A stretch of DNA of 28,366 nt from the IMG/VR virus record IMGVR_UViG_3300031513_000158, positions 1 to 28,366 of that record; one strand, given 5' to 3'. Source of the stretch: a virus. The first letter of the stretch is position 1. Each line of letters begins with the position of its first letter. Under the pieces are notes generated by a model. The model was not told where the DNA came from. It saw nothing but the letters and a program-made list of their open reading frames with translations, and made no database searches. A program made the translations under genes and the position numbers. Of this stretch, positions 8,401-16,897 are shown piece after piece.

Positions 8401-8793
8401 GCCGGAGATCGCCGCCGCCTGGTCGAGCAGCTTCACCTCGTGGATGTCGCCCGCGCCGGTGACGAAGGTGATCGAGTCCCAGGAGACGCTGGGGTACTTC
8501 GGCGCGTCGAAGCGCATGGCCCCGTCAAGCGCGTGGTCGTATTCGATGTCGAACTCCAGTTTCAGCCCCGAGAGGTCCGTCCGCGGCAGAGGCTTCAGGC
8601 GGAGGTGGTTGAAGTAGTCGTAGGCGTTGTAGAGGCAGAGGACGGCGAAGTCCTCGGCCGCCTGGAAAATGCCGGAGATCGAGAGGCCAGTGTCGCTGGC
8701 GTCGTGGATGGTGGTCGTCGCCGCCCGGCCGGAGAAGCCTTGCACGTGCATCGTCCGGCGGGGATCGAAGATCTGGAGAGCTTCCGCGGGCAC
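5413..8793 (-). CDS. Large tail protein with TIM-barrel-like C-terminal half (1126 aa)
   Basis: It lies between the tail-tip hub and the fibre, so it is a virion tail or baseplate component. The first ~600 residues are β-rich, with repeated small-barrel motifs such as VGSAAGFRAGDWVYIERTG and DDTAKLTGGRYFIGDSSSEE, common in phage adhesins. Residues ~630-1110 contain PPAWHLWQLERLGFRG, PASFAFSMEVYRPP, GLAIVLQFGETQWWYFPN (about residue 881), AVFECLWPLDANQG and FCFWAFDQFC. This is the alternating pattern of a (βα)8 glycoside-hydrolase-like or GTA-type TIM barrel. Similar phage proteins have been annotated as non-contractile tail sheath or host-specificity proteins; I am not sure which applies. It begins with GTG at 8793, one base after the previous stop. 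Enzymatic activity is unproven. Confidence 0.75.
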   Translation of the reverse strand: MPAEALQIFDPRRTMHVQGFSGRAATTTIHDASDTGLSISGIFQAAEDFAVLCLYNAYDYFNHLRLKPLPRTDLSGLKLEFDIEYDHALDGAMRFDAPKYPSVSWDSITFVTGAGDIHEVKLLDQAAAISGTETPAGLQLDIAAEAPAEGIDYYHVWFRDTRYTVAHTDAILETQLAQDVQGGGVSWIYVGSAAGFRAGDWVYIERTGTNEELVAVLAVDAAQNRLQANVTLAHPAGSYVTLRVEGYHIAEKFAAIINDPGSPAGRYGPGQTAVITAQGGIGLNRSGYLRISFKPDANYGKLGNLDRVLATCGHQGAGQLAGNWLQRTARFTGGDTDKKYRVTLDFTEPLLDKNGRAVPMNDCRKIYLVFAPRFERIEEELEDGCFLTADAAPGDTALQVDDTAKLTGGRYFIGDSSSEERLLLVSVDSPTQITVERGYENSMAASWPAGTRLKKVSPVTGVAADIEWRVTLSNITVNGDRLLKVGGGAPRIEESDARCRYEGSWEDYRYGAGWPTQWWSGGHAKRTTSGTVTVRYSYPTAHDLYLGTFLSTLSGEISVSVDGDTPSIHDLYLDEYGGNTACIPLRSGLSGGTHTVSITASGGYFYFDYLWPLVPPDAPDPPQVYDNVSLAIDFDTDHGYRKPPAWHLWQLERLGFRGHADVYMGVFWNNKRRRVSVSYPYATVEFSGDPAPGDVVWISISGTQVNHAIGYGETLQDIVSHFRAAINGLFVGVWADDNFGTSTTLRIQSKAPLWAFPNVAVSPPNSVTLTLTNHLGSPGAEGDWELIDAVTPVMIEPVRRWIRDLAGEFQAAGIPASFAFSMEVYRPPVEMAARYWDGVPVELPVPSTQMHFGARVRSYLKQMYKECADQIAAAGLAIVLQFGETQWWYFPNASGMPYYDDETKSDFLARYGRPMHRFLANTDDPNDDLETADFLRDRIWAYCQEVIAYVRQFHPTAVFECLWPLDANQGKPAPDPAFRALNFRVNLPNEWKTSAYGVKYFRAEGFDYDVWQKNAIRMRQTMVFPLTLGRPPEECMYLSGIYGPPDPPMAQAYGMWRTKGLYSFCFWAFDQFCLNSRPVPLPVATQAVATAVAYHKPRAARAVEAVVAIPIQPVGRGALNTRRFNE

Positions 8794-8794
8794 G

Positions 8795-11700
8795 CTACGT
8801 CTGGATCACCACGGTCAGATCGGAGCCGGGATCAGGCGAGGCGACATCCAGGATGTCGAAGGCTAGGTCGTCGCCTTCGTTGAGGACCGGCGTTGGCCAG
8901 ATGGTCGGGCGGACGGTGGCGCCCACTGCGTGGTCCTTCGTGAAGATCGCCGTGAACGTCTGGTTGTCGGGGTCAACCGCGAGGACCTTGACGTACTCCT
9001 CGTCGGCCCGGCCGAGGTCGATGTGCACGAACTCGCCTACCTCGAGGCCGAGCCGGTTCGCGCCGTAGGAGGCGGTGTGGACGGTTTGCGGGTTCGGGCC
9101 GGCAGTGACCGCCTGAGCGAGAACAACGCCAAAGTCGTTGTACGGCAGCCGGCGCGTTTCCGGTCGCCCGTAGCCCTGCGTCAGCAGGAAGTCATAGGTG
9201 GTCTTGAACGGCATCGGGATTGACTGCGCGATGCCCATGTACTCGAGCGGCTCCCAGGTGGCGCCGCCGTCGCGGCTGATCTTGACCAGGTAGGCCGACT
9301 GGCCGTCGGTGGTGCCCTGCTGAAGGTAGGCGTAGATGCAGCGGATCGACGCCGCATCCTGCACCTTTATCGGGATGGCGACGTTCTCTTGCACAGCGAG
9401 CGGGCCGGGTATCTGGAAGGTGTAGGCGCCGCCGTTCGAGGTGCGGTCGCCGGGCATGAATGGTTCGTTGTGGTGCGAGAGCGGGAAGACCGTGAAGGGT
9501 CCGTAGCCGAAGTGGTTGGCCACGCCCGCCACCGCCGCCACGATGCAGGCACTCGGCAGCTTGGCCTCGATGCGGGCCGGAAGCCCGGGCGTCCGGAAGA
9601 AGCCCTTCTTCACGGAAAAGGTGAAGATCTTCCGGTCGAGCTTGTAGAAGCGAATGCCGGCCTGGTGGGCGCAACGGAGCGTGCCGAAGGTAGCCTGACC
9701 GCTCGGCACACCGGCATACGCGCGCTGGAAGGTGAACTGGTTGGCGTTGATGCCGGTGATTTGGGCGCACTCGTAGGAACGCCGCCCCGGATTGGCGGCA
9801 TCTTGGGCCTCGTCGTTGAAGACGACGAAGTCACCGACCTGGAATTGGCGACCGGTGGCCGGATTCACGGTGCAGGGCACGCTCAGCGGGTCGGTCGCGG
9901 CATCGACGGCGGCATCGATCGATGCCCAGAGGTCGGCGGCCAGCTCATCCACGTAGTAGAGCGCCAGCGTGATCTCGTGCGCGCCGACGATGTTCAGGTT
10001 GCCCGAGGCGTCCGGGGCTACGCTCATGTCGTCGAGCGCGAAGGTGCCGTAGTCGCCCAGCTTCGGTGTCCCGCTCAGGACACCCGGCACGCCGGTGTCG
10101 ATCAGGATCTCCTCAGGCACCGGCTCGGGGACCACATCAGCCGGTTTCGGCCCGGTGAGCAGGTCGTACATGGAATCGGTCGTCGTGCGGCCCTGGATGT
10201 CGATCGAGTAGTCGCGGTTGAGCCGCCAGGAAGTGACGCGGAACTCGCCCGAACCGCCCGGCATGTCGGGGTGCGCCATCGAGCAGACCATGCCGGGCTC
10301 GGTCGAGAGGGCAAGCACGGTGGTCTTGAATGCGATTTCGCGCGCGGCTTTCCATTCCGCCGGTGTGATCCCACCGAGCTCTTCGCGCAGCCGGGTGGTG
10401 ATGATCCGTGCGGCCTGGGATTTCGAGGCTGTGCCGGACAGGTTGACGGTAGATTTCAAGAACAGCGGCCCGGCGCCGCCGCCGATGAGCGCTGCATGGT
10501 CGATGTCGTAGAGCGAGATCGAGTTGGCGACGAAGTTGAAATCCTCGTCGGCGAAGTTGGCGGTCAGGTGGTTGAAGCTGGGCTTGAGCGGCCCCAACTG
10601 GAGGCTCCCGAACAGGATGTTGCCTTCGGTGAAGGCCTCAACCGCAGAGGAGTTCACGCGCACGCCGAGTTTCAGCTTGCCGTTGGCGAAGGTGTAGTAG
10701 CCCAGCGAGTTCATGAGGACTTCCTGGAGCCAGTCGCGTAGCGGCTTTTCCTCCTGAATCACGCCGCGGAATTTGAACTGGGTCTCGGCGCCCGTGCCTA
10801 CGAGCTTCGTCACCTGCTCGTCGCAGATCTGGGCAGCGGCGATGGCCGCATCGACATCGAAGAACTGCTCGCAGGTGGCGGCATCGGCAAAGCGCAGCCC
10901 ACGCGCCCGGAGCAGCATGTTGATGGCGATCCAGACCGGGTTGGTGAGCACCTGGAGCGAGCGCACGCCGGGCGCCGTCCACACCCAGCCGCTCAGGCCC
11001 TGGGCGACCACCACCTCCATGGCATGCTCGCTCAGCCGAGAGAGCTGAAGCCCCTTGGCGTCGGCGCGGCGCATCATCACGAAGGCCGTGCCCGCGGCGC
11101 GCTCGACTGGATTGTCGGTATCGATGCCAAAGGGTGTGGGATTCGGGTCGGGGCCGAGGCTTTCCATCAATCCAAGTGAGCCAGGGTAGCCGTGATGATA
11201 CTGCCCATCGAGCTTGTGGCCCGTGCCGTAAGCGCCGAGCGGCCCTTCGCCCACAATGCCCACGGCGGCATAGAAGTCGCTTTCTTCTCGGCCCAAGGCG
11301 ATCTTGGCGTTGACCGGCATGTCGGAGTCGGTGTAGATCTCCGGCACGACCTCGTCGTAAATCGAATCGGCCACGAGCGAGACGCTGGTGATGGTTGAGC
11401 GCCCGAAGCCCCAGGTGCCCGTCGAGTTGTCCTTGATGCGCACGCCGACGGGTTTGGCCAGGATGCCGCCGAAGTAGTCATCCATCCCGTGGCTTCGACA
11501 GCCGTTGGGCGTGTCGAAGCCTTTGTCGCAAGTGGTGTCGGGGCCCGTGTAAGGGCAACCGGCGCCGTCTTTGAACTGCTTCCAGCAGGTGCGCGAGATG
11601 CGGCGCGTGGGGTAGGGCAGGTTCAGCTCGTAGATGCCGTCGGCGGCGCGGACGTGGAACTCCGGGCCGGCATCAAAGGACCAGTCGATGATCTCGCCCT

Positions 11701-12469
11701 TCCATAGATCGAGCTTGATGCCGGTCGCCACATGGAACAGCGAGAACTCAAGCGCCGCCCGATAGAGATCCACGTCGTTGGCCAGATCTCTCATGACGCG
11801 GTCGGCGTTGCCGAAGGTGAACTCAGCCTCGTCAGCCTCATTGCCGATCGACTGCGCGATCCCGTCGAATTCCAGAAGCCGGGCTTGGTAGAGCTGGCTG
11901 CCGATGGTCGCGCGCCGGTCCGAGACGTAGATGGCCGGGTAGCCGGGCTGCTTGGCGACGATCTTCACGAGCGGGATGATCTCCTGGACCTGCGAGAGCA
12001 GGGCCTGCTGGAGTGCGGCGGGAGGGAACCGATTGACGGTCTGATTGAGCGTGTAGGTGGGCGAGGAGGAGGGGATTTCGATGAGCGTCACGCCGAGGGA
12101 GCAAACCGCCGCGCCGAGCATCTCCCAGGAGAGCGGCTCATTGGCGAAGCGGCATGTGTAAGCGGTGGTGCCGACCCCATCGTCGTTCGGCGCGTTGTAG
12201 GTGAAGGCGCCGTAGGGGCCATAGTGCTGCTCCCAGAAGTCACGCAGGGCGATCCGGTCGGTCTCGCGCAGCCGGGCCTTGCGCACGGTGAAGCGCTTGG
12301 CGCCGGCGCCCAGCAAGAACCGCTGTTCGATCTTGGCGTTTCCGGAGCCGAACTGGTGGATCGCGACCTCGGGCGCCTGCGCGCGGCCGTGCGGGTAGTC
12401 TGGCACCAGCGGAAAGACTCCACTCGGCGCACTCTTGGGCACCGGGATGTTGCCGAGGTAGTCAGGCAA
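8795..12469 (-). CDS. Fused tail-tip / baseplate hub protein (1224 aa)
   Basis: It appears to combine several λ tail-tip functions in one chain. Residues ~40-135 (KRFTVRKARLRE, ALRDFWEQHYGPYGAFTYNAP, VTLIEIPSS) repeat the fold of the preceding 133-aa gene. Residues ~135-330 resemble λ gpL/BR0599-type tail-tip proteins, ending in a four-cysteine cluster C295, C305, C314 and C324 (TCWKQFKDGAGCPY...CDKGFDTPNGC) that could hold an iron-sulfur cluster as in λ gpL. Residues ~330-770 look like the hub domain (CDEQVTKLVGTG, LRDWLQEVLMNSLGYY, FRVTSWRLNRDYSIDIQG), akin to the central region of gpJ-like proteins. The last ~400 residues are β-rich fibronectin/fibre-like segments. It starts with TTG at 12469, overlapping the previous stop by 8 bases. 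It should plug the tail tube and carry the fibres. Confidence 0.85.
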   Translation of the reverse strand: MPDYLGNIPVPKSAPSGVFPLVPDYPHGRAQAPEVAIHQFGSGNAKIEQRFLLGAGAKRFTVRKARLRETDRIALRDFWEQHYGPYGAFTYNAPNDDGVGTTAYTCRFANEPLSWEMLGAAVCSLGVTLIEIPSSSPTYTLNQTVNRFPPAALQQALLSQVQEIIPLVKIVAKQPGYPAIYVSDRRATIGSQLYQARLLEFDGIAQSIGNEADEAEFTFGNADRVMRDLANDVDLYRAALEFSLFHVATGIKLDLWKGEIIDWSFDAGPEFHVRAADGIYELNLPYPTRRISRTCWKQFKDGAGCPYTGPDTTCDKGFDTPNGCRSHGMDDYFGGILAKPVGVRIKDNSTGTWGFGRSTITSVSLVADSIYDEVVPEIYTDSDMPVNAKIALGREESDFYAAVGIVGEGPLGAYGTGHKLDGQYHHGYPGSLGLMESLGPDPNPTPFGIDTDNPVERAAGTAFVMMRRADAKGLQLSRLSEHAMEVVVAQGLSGWVWTAPGVRSLQVLTNPVWIAINMLLRARGLRFADAATCEQFFDVDAAIAAAQICDEQVTKLVGTGAETQFKFRGVIQEEKPLRDWLQEVLMNSLGYYTFANGKLKLGVRVNSSAVEAFTEGNILFGSLQLGPLKPSFNHLTANFADEDFNFVANSISLYDIDHAALIGGGAGPLFLKSTVNLSGTASKSQAARIITTRLREELGGITPAEWKAAREIAFKTTVLALSTEPGMVCSMAHPDMPGGSGEFRVTSWRLNRDYSIDIQGRTTTDSMYDLLTGPKPADVVPEPVPEEILIDTGVPGVLSGTPKLGDYGTFALDDMSVAPDASGNLNIVGAHEITLALYYVDELAADLWASIDAAVDAATDPLSVPCTVNPATGRQFQVGDFVVFNDEAQDAANPGRRSYECAQITGINANQFTFQRAYAGVPSGQATFGTLRCAHQAGIRFYKLDRKIFTFSVKKGFFRTPGLPARIEAKLPSACIVAAVAGVANHFGYGPFTVFPLSHHNEPFMPGDRTSNGGAYTFQIPGPLAVQENVAIPIKVQDAASIRCIYAYLQQGTTDGQSAYLVKISRDGGATWEPLEYMGIAQSIPMPFKTTYDFLLTQGYGRPETRRLPYNDFGVVLAQAVTAGPNPQTVHTASYGANRLGLEVGEFVHIDLGRADEEYVKVLAVDPDNQTFTAIFTKDHAVGATVRPTIWPTPVLNEGDDLAFDILDVASPDPGSDLTVVIQT

Positions 12470-12863
12470 TTTCGACCAGCTCCAGGCTGACTTCGATCAG
12501 GCCGATGCCGGCCGACTGCTCCCAGCCGTCTTCGAAGCGCACGGTGTAGCGGCCCTGGGTGGCCTGGCCCGTCGGATCGTAGCTGAACTTCGGGCTGGCA
12601 TCCCAGGGATCATAGAAGTAGAAGGGTTCCTGCGGCCCCTTGCGCGCCTCGTAGAAATCGCGCAGCGCTTGAAGCTGCGCCGGCGTGAGCCGTTTCGACA
12701 GTCGCCAGCGCTTGCGGCTCGTGCTCGCCAGCACCGAGCGTTGCGATTCGCCGCCCGCGTACTCGTTGTCGAGAACCGGGTACTCCTGGCTGCGCACGAA
12801 GGCGCGCGACAGGCTCCACGGCAGGACCGTGGAGGGCGCGGCGTTCTCAACCGATCCCGGCAT
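12462..12863 (-). CDS. Distal / minor tail protein, λ gpM-like position (133 aa)
   Basis: This short protein lies between endolysin and tail-tip hub. The pattern RKRWRLSKRLTPAQLQALRDFYE, GPQEPFYFYDPWD, TGQATQGRYTVRFED and ending LIEVSLELVEIA is typical of phage distal tail / DUF2460-like minor tail proteins that dock the tip to the tube. The ATG at 12863 comes a few bases after the endolysin stop (TAATGAGTAATG). Its core is clearly similar to the N-terminus of the next protein. Function is assigned by position and motif pattern. Confidence 0.8.
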   Translation of the reverse strand: MPGSVENAAPSTVLPWSLSRAFVRSQEYPVLDNEYAGGESQRSVLASTSRKRWRLSKRLTPAQLQALRDFYEARKGPQEPFYFYDPWDASPKFSYDPTGQATQGRYTVRFEDGWEQSAGIGLIEVSLELVEIA

Positions 12864-12869
12864 TACTCA

Positions 12870-13739
12870 TTACTGGGACGCCCGCTTGAGCCAACCTTCG
12901 AGATACGGCAGATATTTCGGGTCTTTGGCCGCCAGAGAGCGGTAGTGCTCGGCGGCCAGCGCGCGCAACTGAGTGAGTGCGCATTCAGGCGGAACTTGAT
13001 TGGCAGCCGCGATCGTGCGCTCGCCCAGGAGGCCGTCCACCTCCAGGTGAGCGCCACAGCGCACGAGCGCCTGCTGGAGAAGCCGGGTTGCACGTTGCGG
13101 CCCGAGATTCACCGCCAGGTCGAAGAGCTTGGTCGCCAGCCGCTGATCCCGAAGGCGCTCGAAGCCGTACTTCTCCCACCAGTGCTCGCGGTAGATCGCG
13201 ATTGCCTGCTCCAAGGTCAAGTTGCGGACCGAGTCCCGGTCATGCGGCAGGCCGATCGAGCGCAGAAACTCGGCGGTGATGCCGAACTTCGAGATCTCGC
13301 CGGTCGTGTGGTCTTCCAGATACCCGCCCTCGTGTTGGAGCACGACGGCCACGGCGGCGTTGAAGTCGGCGCCGCGTGCGGGCGGAGAGTTCATGCCGCG
13401 CGGCCCGCGGCCCACCAGCAGCAGGATCACGCCGACCAGGATCAGCGTAAGGGTGGCCAGGATAAGCAGGAACATCTGGCGGTTGGCGGCCTGAGCTTCC
13501 TTGGTGGTCTCGATGTAGGTCTCGATGCGGGTCAGGCGCTGGGCGGCATCGAGGCGCTCGATCTCGTGGTCGAGCCGGTCGATGCGCCGTTCGAGCTGCT
13601 CAATGCGATCGGTCTGCTGCGCCTGGGCGCCGTCGTGCATGGCGAGGGCGAACTGAACGCCGAGGAAGAGCAGGTAGAGGATCATCACGGCGCCCAGGGT
13701 CTTGCGGAGCGCGTCGTAGTGGCGGCGGATGGTGGCCAT
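12870..13739 (-). CDS. Membrane-anchored GH108-type endolysin (289 aa)
   Basis: Residues 1-12 are basic, 13-34 form a transmembrane segment (LGAVMILYLLFLGVQFAL), ~42-80 form a coiled coil with heptads (RIEQLERRIDRLDHEIERL), and 89-110 form a second transmembrane segment (MFLLILATLTLILVGVILLL). Residues ~124-289 are a GH108/ZliS-type muramidase: AVVLQHEGGY with the expected catalytic Glu at 137, then ISKFGITAEFLR, EQAIAIYREHWW, LFDLAVNLG and EVDGLLGERT. It should cut peptidoglycan for lysis. The holin/spanin-like N-terminus is fused in the same frame, which is unusual; the positive-inside rule would put the enzyme domain on the cytoplasmic side until lysis. The ATG at 13739 has AGGAGGG six bases upstream, overlapping the tape-measure stop. 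An internal ATG at residue 116 could give a soluble form but lacks a good binding site. Confidence 0.88.
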   Translation of the reverse strand: MATIRRHYDALRKTLGAVMILYLLFLGVQFALAMHDGAQAQQTDRIEQLERRIDRLDHEIERLDAAQRLTRIETYIETTKEAQAANRQMFLLILATLTLILVGVILLLVGRGPRGMNSPPARGADFNAAVAVVLQHEGGYLEDHTTGEISKFGITAEFLRSIGLPHDRDSVRNLTLEQAIAIYREHWWEKYGFERLRDQRLATKLFDLAVNLGPQRATRLLQQALVRCGAHLEVDGLLGERTIAAANQVPPECALTQLRALAAEHYRSLAAKDPKYLPYLEGWLKRASQ

Positions 13740-13747
13740 AGGCCCTC

Positions 13748-16700
13748 CTATGCGGTGAGCGTGCCGGGGCTGAGCTGGAGCGCGGTCAGCTCACGCCGTC
13801 CGGCGTTGGCGCGGGTGGCGGTGAGCGCCGCCGATTGCACGGCGCGGGGATTCTCGACCACCACGCGCACGGTCTCCTTCTCGAAAAACTCCTTGGCGCC
13901 CGGCACGCTGATGTTGATGACGATCGGGCCGGCTGCCTGCGGCGTACCGGCAGAGATGCGGTCCAGCGCAGGCGCCGCCCCTGCGGTGAGCGTCTGCTGG
14001 AAGAGCGCGCCGCCTTGCTGGGCCAGCGAAACCGGGCGCATGCTGGGTGGCAGGCCGGCGGTCGATTGTCCGGTGGCCATCGCGTACAGCTCGATGACAT
14101 CGCGGACTTGCTGACTGCGAATGGCCGCGTCCAGATTGCCGCCGAAGGCCTGCTTGGCGGTCTCGACGATCTGCCGCAGCACGGCCTTGTCGCGGATGTC
14201 GACGCCGTAAGTGGCGCGGATTTTCTCGCGGGCTTTCTCCTCGGCGCTCTTGACGAACAGGCGAGCCGTGCCGGCGATTGCGCCGATGCCGGCGCCGATC
14301 GCGGCTCCGATGGGGCCTCCGAACTTGAAGCCCAGCATCGCGCCGCCGGCCGTGGTCATTGCGAGGCCAGAAAGACCGCCGCGCTGGAAGCCCGCCAGGG
14401 CCAGCAGACCGCCGCCTAGGGCCGCGGCGGGTGAGTGGCCGATGGCAGAAAGCTTCTGCCAGAGCGTCGCTGCCTGCCAGGTCGTGGCCAGGCCGGGGCC
14501 GAGCTGCACGCTGCCGCCGATGCCGAAGAAATCTTTCCAGCCGGAGACGAGGCCGGCCAAGCCGCGACCGCGGCTATTCGGCACAAACGGCGGCGTGGCG
14601 GCCGGCGCGCTCCCGGCAAAGACTGGCACCGCGCCCACGCCAAGAATGCCGCCGAGCCGCCCAAGCGCGCCGCCGCCTCCCGCGCCCGCAAACGTGACTC
14701 GCGCGCCGGTGAATAACTCGATCAGCATCGCGGCCACGCGCGAAGTCACAATCTCTTTGATTGCCGTCAAGATCGCGGTCTTGAGCGCGTTTGCAATGGC
14801 CGACCAGACCGACTGGGATTTCGTCAGCAAGGCATCGAAGACGCCTTCAGCCTGGCGCTTCAGGGACTCGAAGATCTGCCGGTTGTGGTCGCGGACGAGT
14901 TCTGCCTGGCGGATGGCAGCATTCTCACGCGCCGCCTGAGTGGCGGCGTCGGTGGCCTCCTGCTGCTGGCGGCGGATCTCCTCGCGCTGCTCTGTGAGTT
15001 CGGCAATCTGTGCCCGGACCTCGTCGGCACGGTAGCCCAGGCGCCGGAGGTTGGCTTCCTCTTCGAGCACCATGCGCGAGGTCTCCAGATCAAACAGCCG
15101 CTGCTTGATCTCGTGGACCCGCTCCAGGTACTCGATCTCGATCGCAGCCTTGCGCTGCTCGAGCGCGACCTTCTGCTCAAGCGTCTGCGCGTCGGCGGCC
15201 TCGGCCTGGCGCAACTGGGCATCGCGCACCCAGCCGGCCCGCTCGAGCTCGAAACCGTAGACGCGCTCGGTGTGCTCGAGCGCCCGGCGCGCGGTGTCCT
15301 CGTCGCTCGCAAGCCGCCGCTGGTAAAGCTCCGTCTCCCAGGCGAGACGCTGCTCGTATTCCTCCTCGTAGCGCTTGAGCGTCTCCTCGATGGTCTCCTT
15401 CTGGAGCGCGCGCAGCTTGGCCTGGAGTTCGCGCTCGAGGTTGTGACGGGCCTCGGCAAGCAGCGCGTAGCGATGGATCACGCCGCGCTCATCGACGAAC
15501 GTCGTCAGCCGCTGGGCCTCGCGCTGGACCTCCAGCAGCGCCCGCGCCGGCCCTTTGAGCGCTTCCGCCTCCGCAGCCAGGGCGCTTTCCCGCGTCGCGC
15601 GCACGGCTTCCATCTGCCGCTTGCGGATCTCGGCGGCCCGCTTCAGGCTCTCCAGATCCGGCGCGGCCTCAAGCGCGACCTTGGGCCCCTGGATCTCGAA
15701 GCTCTGTTCGCCCGGCAAGGCCCGCCGGCCGGCGACGAGCTCCCGGAGCTGCTCGTCCGTCATCCCGCGCCGGCGCAGCTCATCCACGCTGATCTTGCCG
15801 GCCAGCAACTGCATCCGCAGCGCACGCCGTTCGAGATCCGAGAAGCGGGCCTCTACCTCATCCTGGCCACGCTTCCACTGCGCATAGATGGCCGCGCCTG
15901 CGCCCACGGCGGCGACGCCCAGCAGGGCATAGGGGTTCAGCGTCGCCAGATTCAGCGCGGCGAGACTCTTGGCCAGCGCCAGGATCTTGTCCGCGAGCTT
16001 GTAGGCGGCGAAGGCGGCTCCTACCGCGGCTACTGCTTGAGCGAGCTTGATCAGCCAGGCGGAGTTGTCCCGCAGCCACCTCACGAGCTCGCGCAAGTGG
16101 CCGAGCAGCGCCACCAGGTCGCTCTGGAAGCGGGCGCCGATCTCCTCACGCAGGTTCTGAAACTCACGCCTGAGTGCGCCGAGCTGGCCTGCCGCGGTTT
16201 CGAGGACCGCCGCGTGCGCGCCCTGGATCTTGGCGCCCTCGCGCAGGACGGCGTTGTAGCGGACCTGCTTCTCCTCTGCCTCGGTGAGGGCGCGGCCCAG
16301 CCGGAGCTGCTCGGCCAGCGCCTCCCGCTCGAAGTTGATGAACAGGCCCAGGCTGCGCAAGCCGCGGGAGGCGCCGGACTCGATCGCCATGATGAGGGCC
16401 TCGAGCGCCTCGTCGGCGGCCACGTTCTCGATGGCGGCAGCGTCCTTGGCGAGCTTGGCAAGACCCTCCGCTTTCGCCAGATCAAGATCTGCGATCAGGA
16501 AGCGCTTGACCGCCTGGGCGGCTTCGGTGAACTCGAAGCCGATCTGCTCGATAGCCGCCACATGCCGGGCCGCCGCCGCCGCACTCACCCCGTGCGCTTG
16601 CGCCATGGCGCGCACGCCGGCCTCGGCTTTGGCATTCTCGGCCGCCAGCATCACCGAGCCGAAGGTGAACTCCTTGACCCAGCCGAGCGCGCGCTGGATT

Positions 16701-16897
16701 GCATCGGCGAGCAGGTTGCCGGCGGTGGCTCCCTTGACCATGGCCGCGGTCATGCCGTCAATGCTCCTCGTGGCGCCGCGCGCCGCGCCTACGGCAGTGG
16801 TCTCGATCGAGGACAGGCCGGCATTGACGCTCTTGATGGATGCGTTGGCCTTGTCGGCATCAACGGTGACCACCAGATCGAGCTTGCTGTCAGCCAT
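13748..16897 (-). CDS. Tail length tape measure protein (1049 aa)
   Basis: This is the longest helical protein of the tail module, in the correct position after the chaperone. The N-terminus has the usual phage pattern (ADKANASIKSVNAGLSSIET, AMVKGATAGNLLADAIQRAL). A hydrophobic Ala-rich segment lies near residues 280-340 (LAQAVAAVGAAFAAYKLA, YALLGVAAVGAGAAIYA). A long coiled coil covers ~420-680 (EEYEQRLAWETELYQRRLA, RQQQEATDAATQAAREN), followed by Gly/Ala-rich membrane-active stretches (GGPIGAAIGAGIGAIAGTA). By family, it sets tail length and leaves the tail at DNA injection. The ATG at 16897 lies only 28 bp from the divergent antitoxin start, and its first seven codons are duplicated at 17668-17648. 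Confidence 0.9.
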   Translation of the reverse strand: MADSKLDLVVTVDADKANASIKSVNAGLSSIETTAVGAARGATRSIDGMTAAMVKGATAGNLLADAIQRALGWVKEFTFGSVMLAAENAKAEAGVRAMAQAHGVSAAAAARHVAAIEQIGFEFTEAAQAVKRFLIADLDLAKAEGLAKLAKDAAAIENVAADEALEALIMAIESGASRGLRSLGLFINFEREALAEQLRLGRALTEAEEKQVRYNAVLREGAKIQGAHAAVLETAAGQLGALRREFQNLREEIGARFQSDLVALLGHLRELVRWLRDNSAWLIKLAQAVAAVGAAFAAYKLADKILALAKSLAALNLATLNPYALLGVAAVGAGAAIYAQWKRGQDEVEARFSDLERRALRMQLLAGKISVDELRRRGMTDEQLRELVAGRRALPGEQSFEIQGPKVALEAAPDLESLKRAAEIRKRQMEAVRATRESALAAEAEALKGPARALLEVQREAQRLTTFVDERGVIHRYALLAEARHNLERELQAKLRALQKETIEETLKRYEEEYEQRLAWETELYQRRLASDEDTARRALEHTERVYGFELERAGWVRDAQLRQAEAADAQTLEQKVALEQRKAAIEIEYLERVHEIKQRLFDLETSRMVLEEEANLRRLGYRADEVRAQIAELTEQREEIRRQQQEATDAATQAARENAAIRQAELVRDHNRQIFESLKRQAEGVFDALLTKSQSVWSAIANALKTAILTAIKEIVTSRVAAMLIELFTGARVTFAGAGGGGALGRLGGILGVGAVPVFAGSAPAATPPFVPNSRGRGLAGLVSGWKDFFGIGGSVQLGPGLATTWQAATLWQKLSAIGHSPAAALGGGLLALAGFQRGGLSGLAMTTAGGAMLGFKFGGPIGAAIGAGIGAIAGTARLFVKSAEEKAREKIRATYGVDIRDKAVLRQIVETAKQAFGGNLDAAIRSQQVRDVIELYAMATGQSTAGLPPSMRPVSLAQQGGALFQQTLTAGAAPALDRISAGTPQAAGPIVINISVPGAKEFFEKETVRVVVENPRAVQSAALTATRANAGRRELTALQLSPGTLTA

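Noticed and set aside
9389-10741. 450-aa plus-strand open frame inside the hub gene
   Set aside because: Antisense shadow; the minus frame has clear tail-tip motifs.
12669-14114. 481-aa plus-strand open frame
   Set aside because: It is antisense to the distal tail, endolysin and tape-measure genes at once; no domain is visible.
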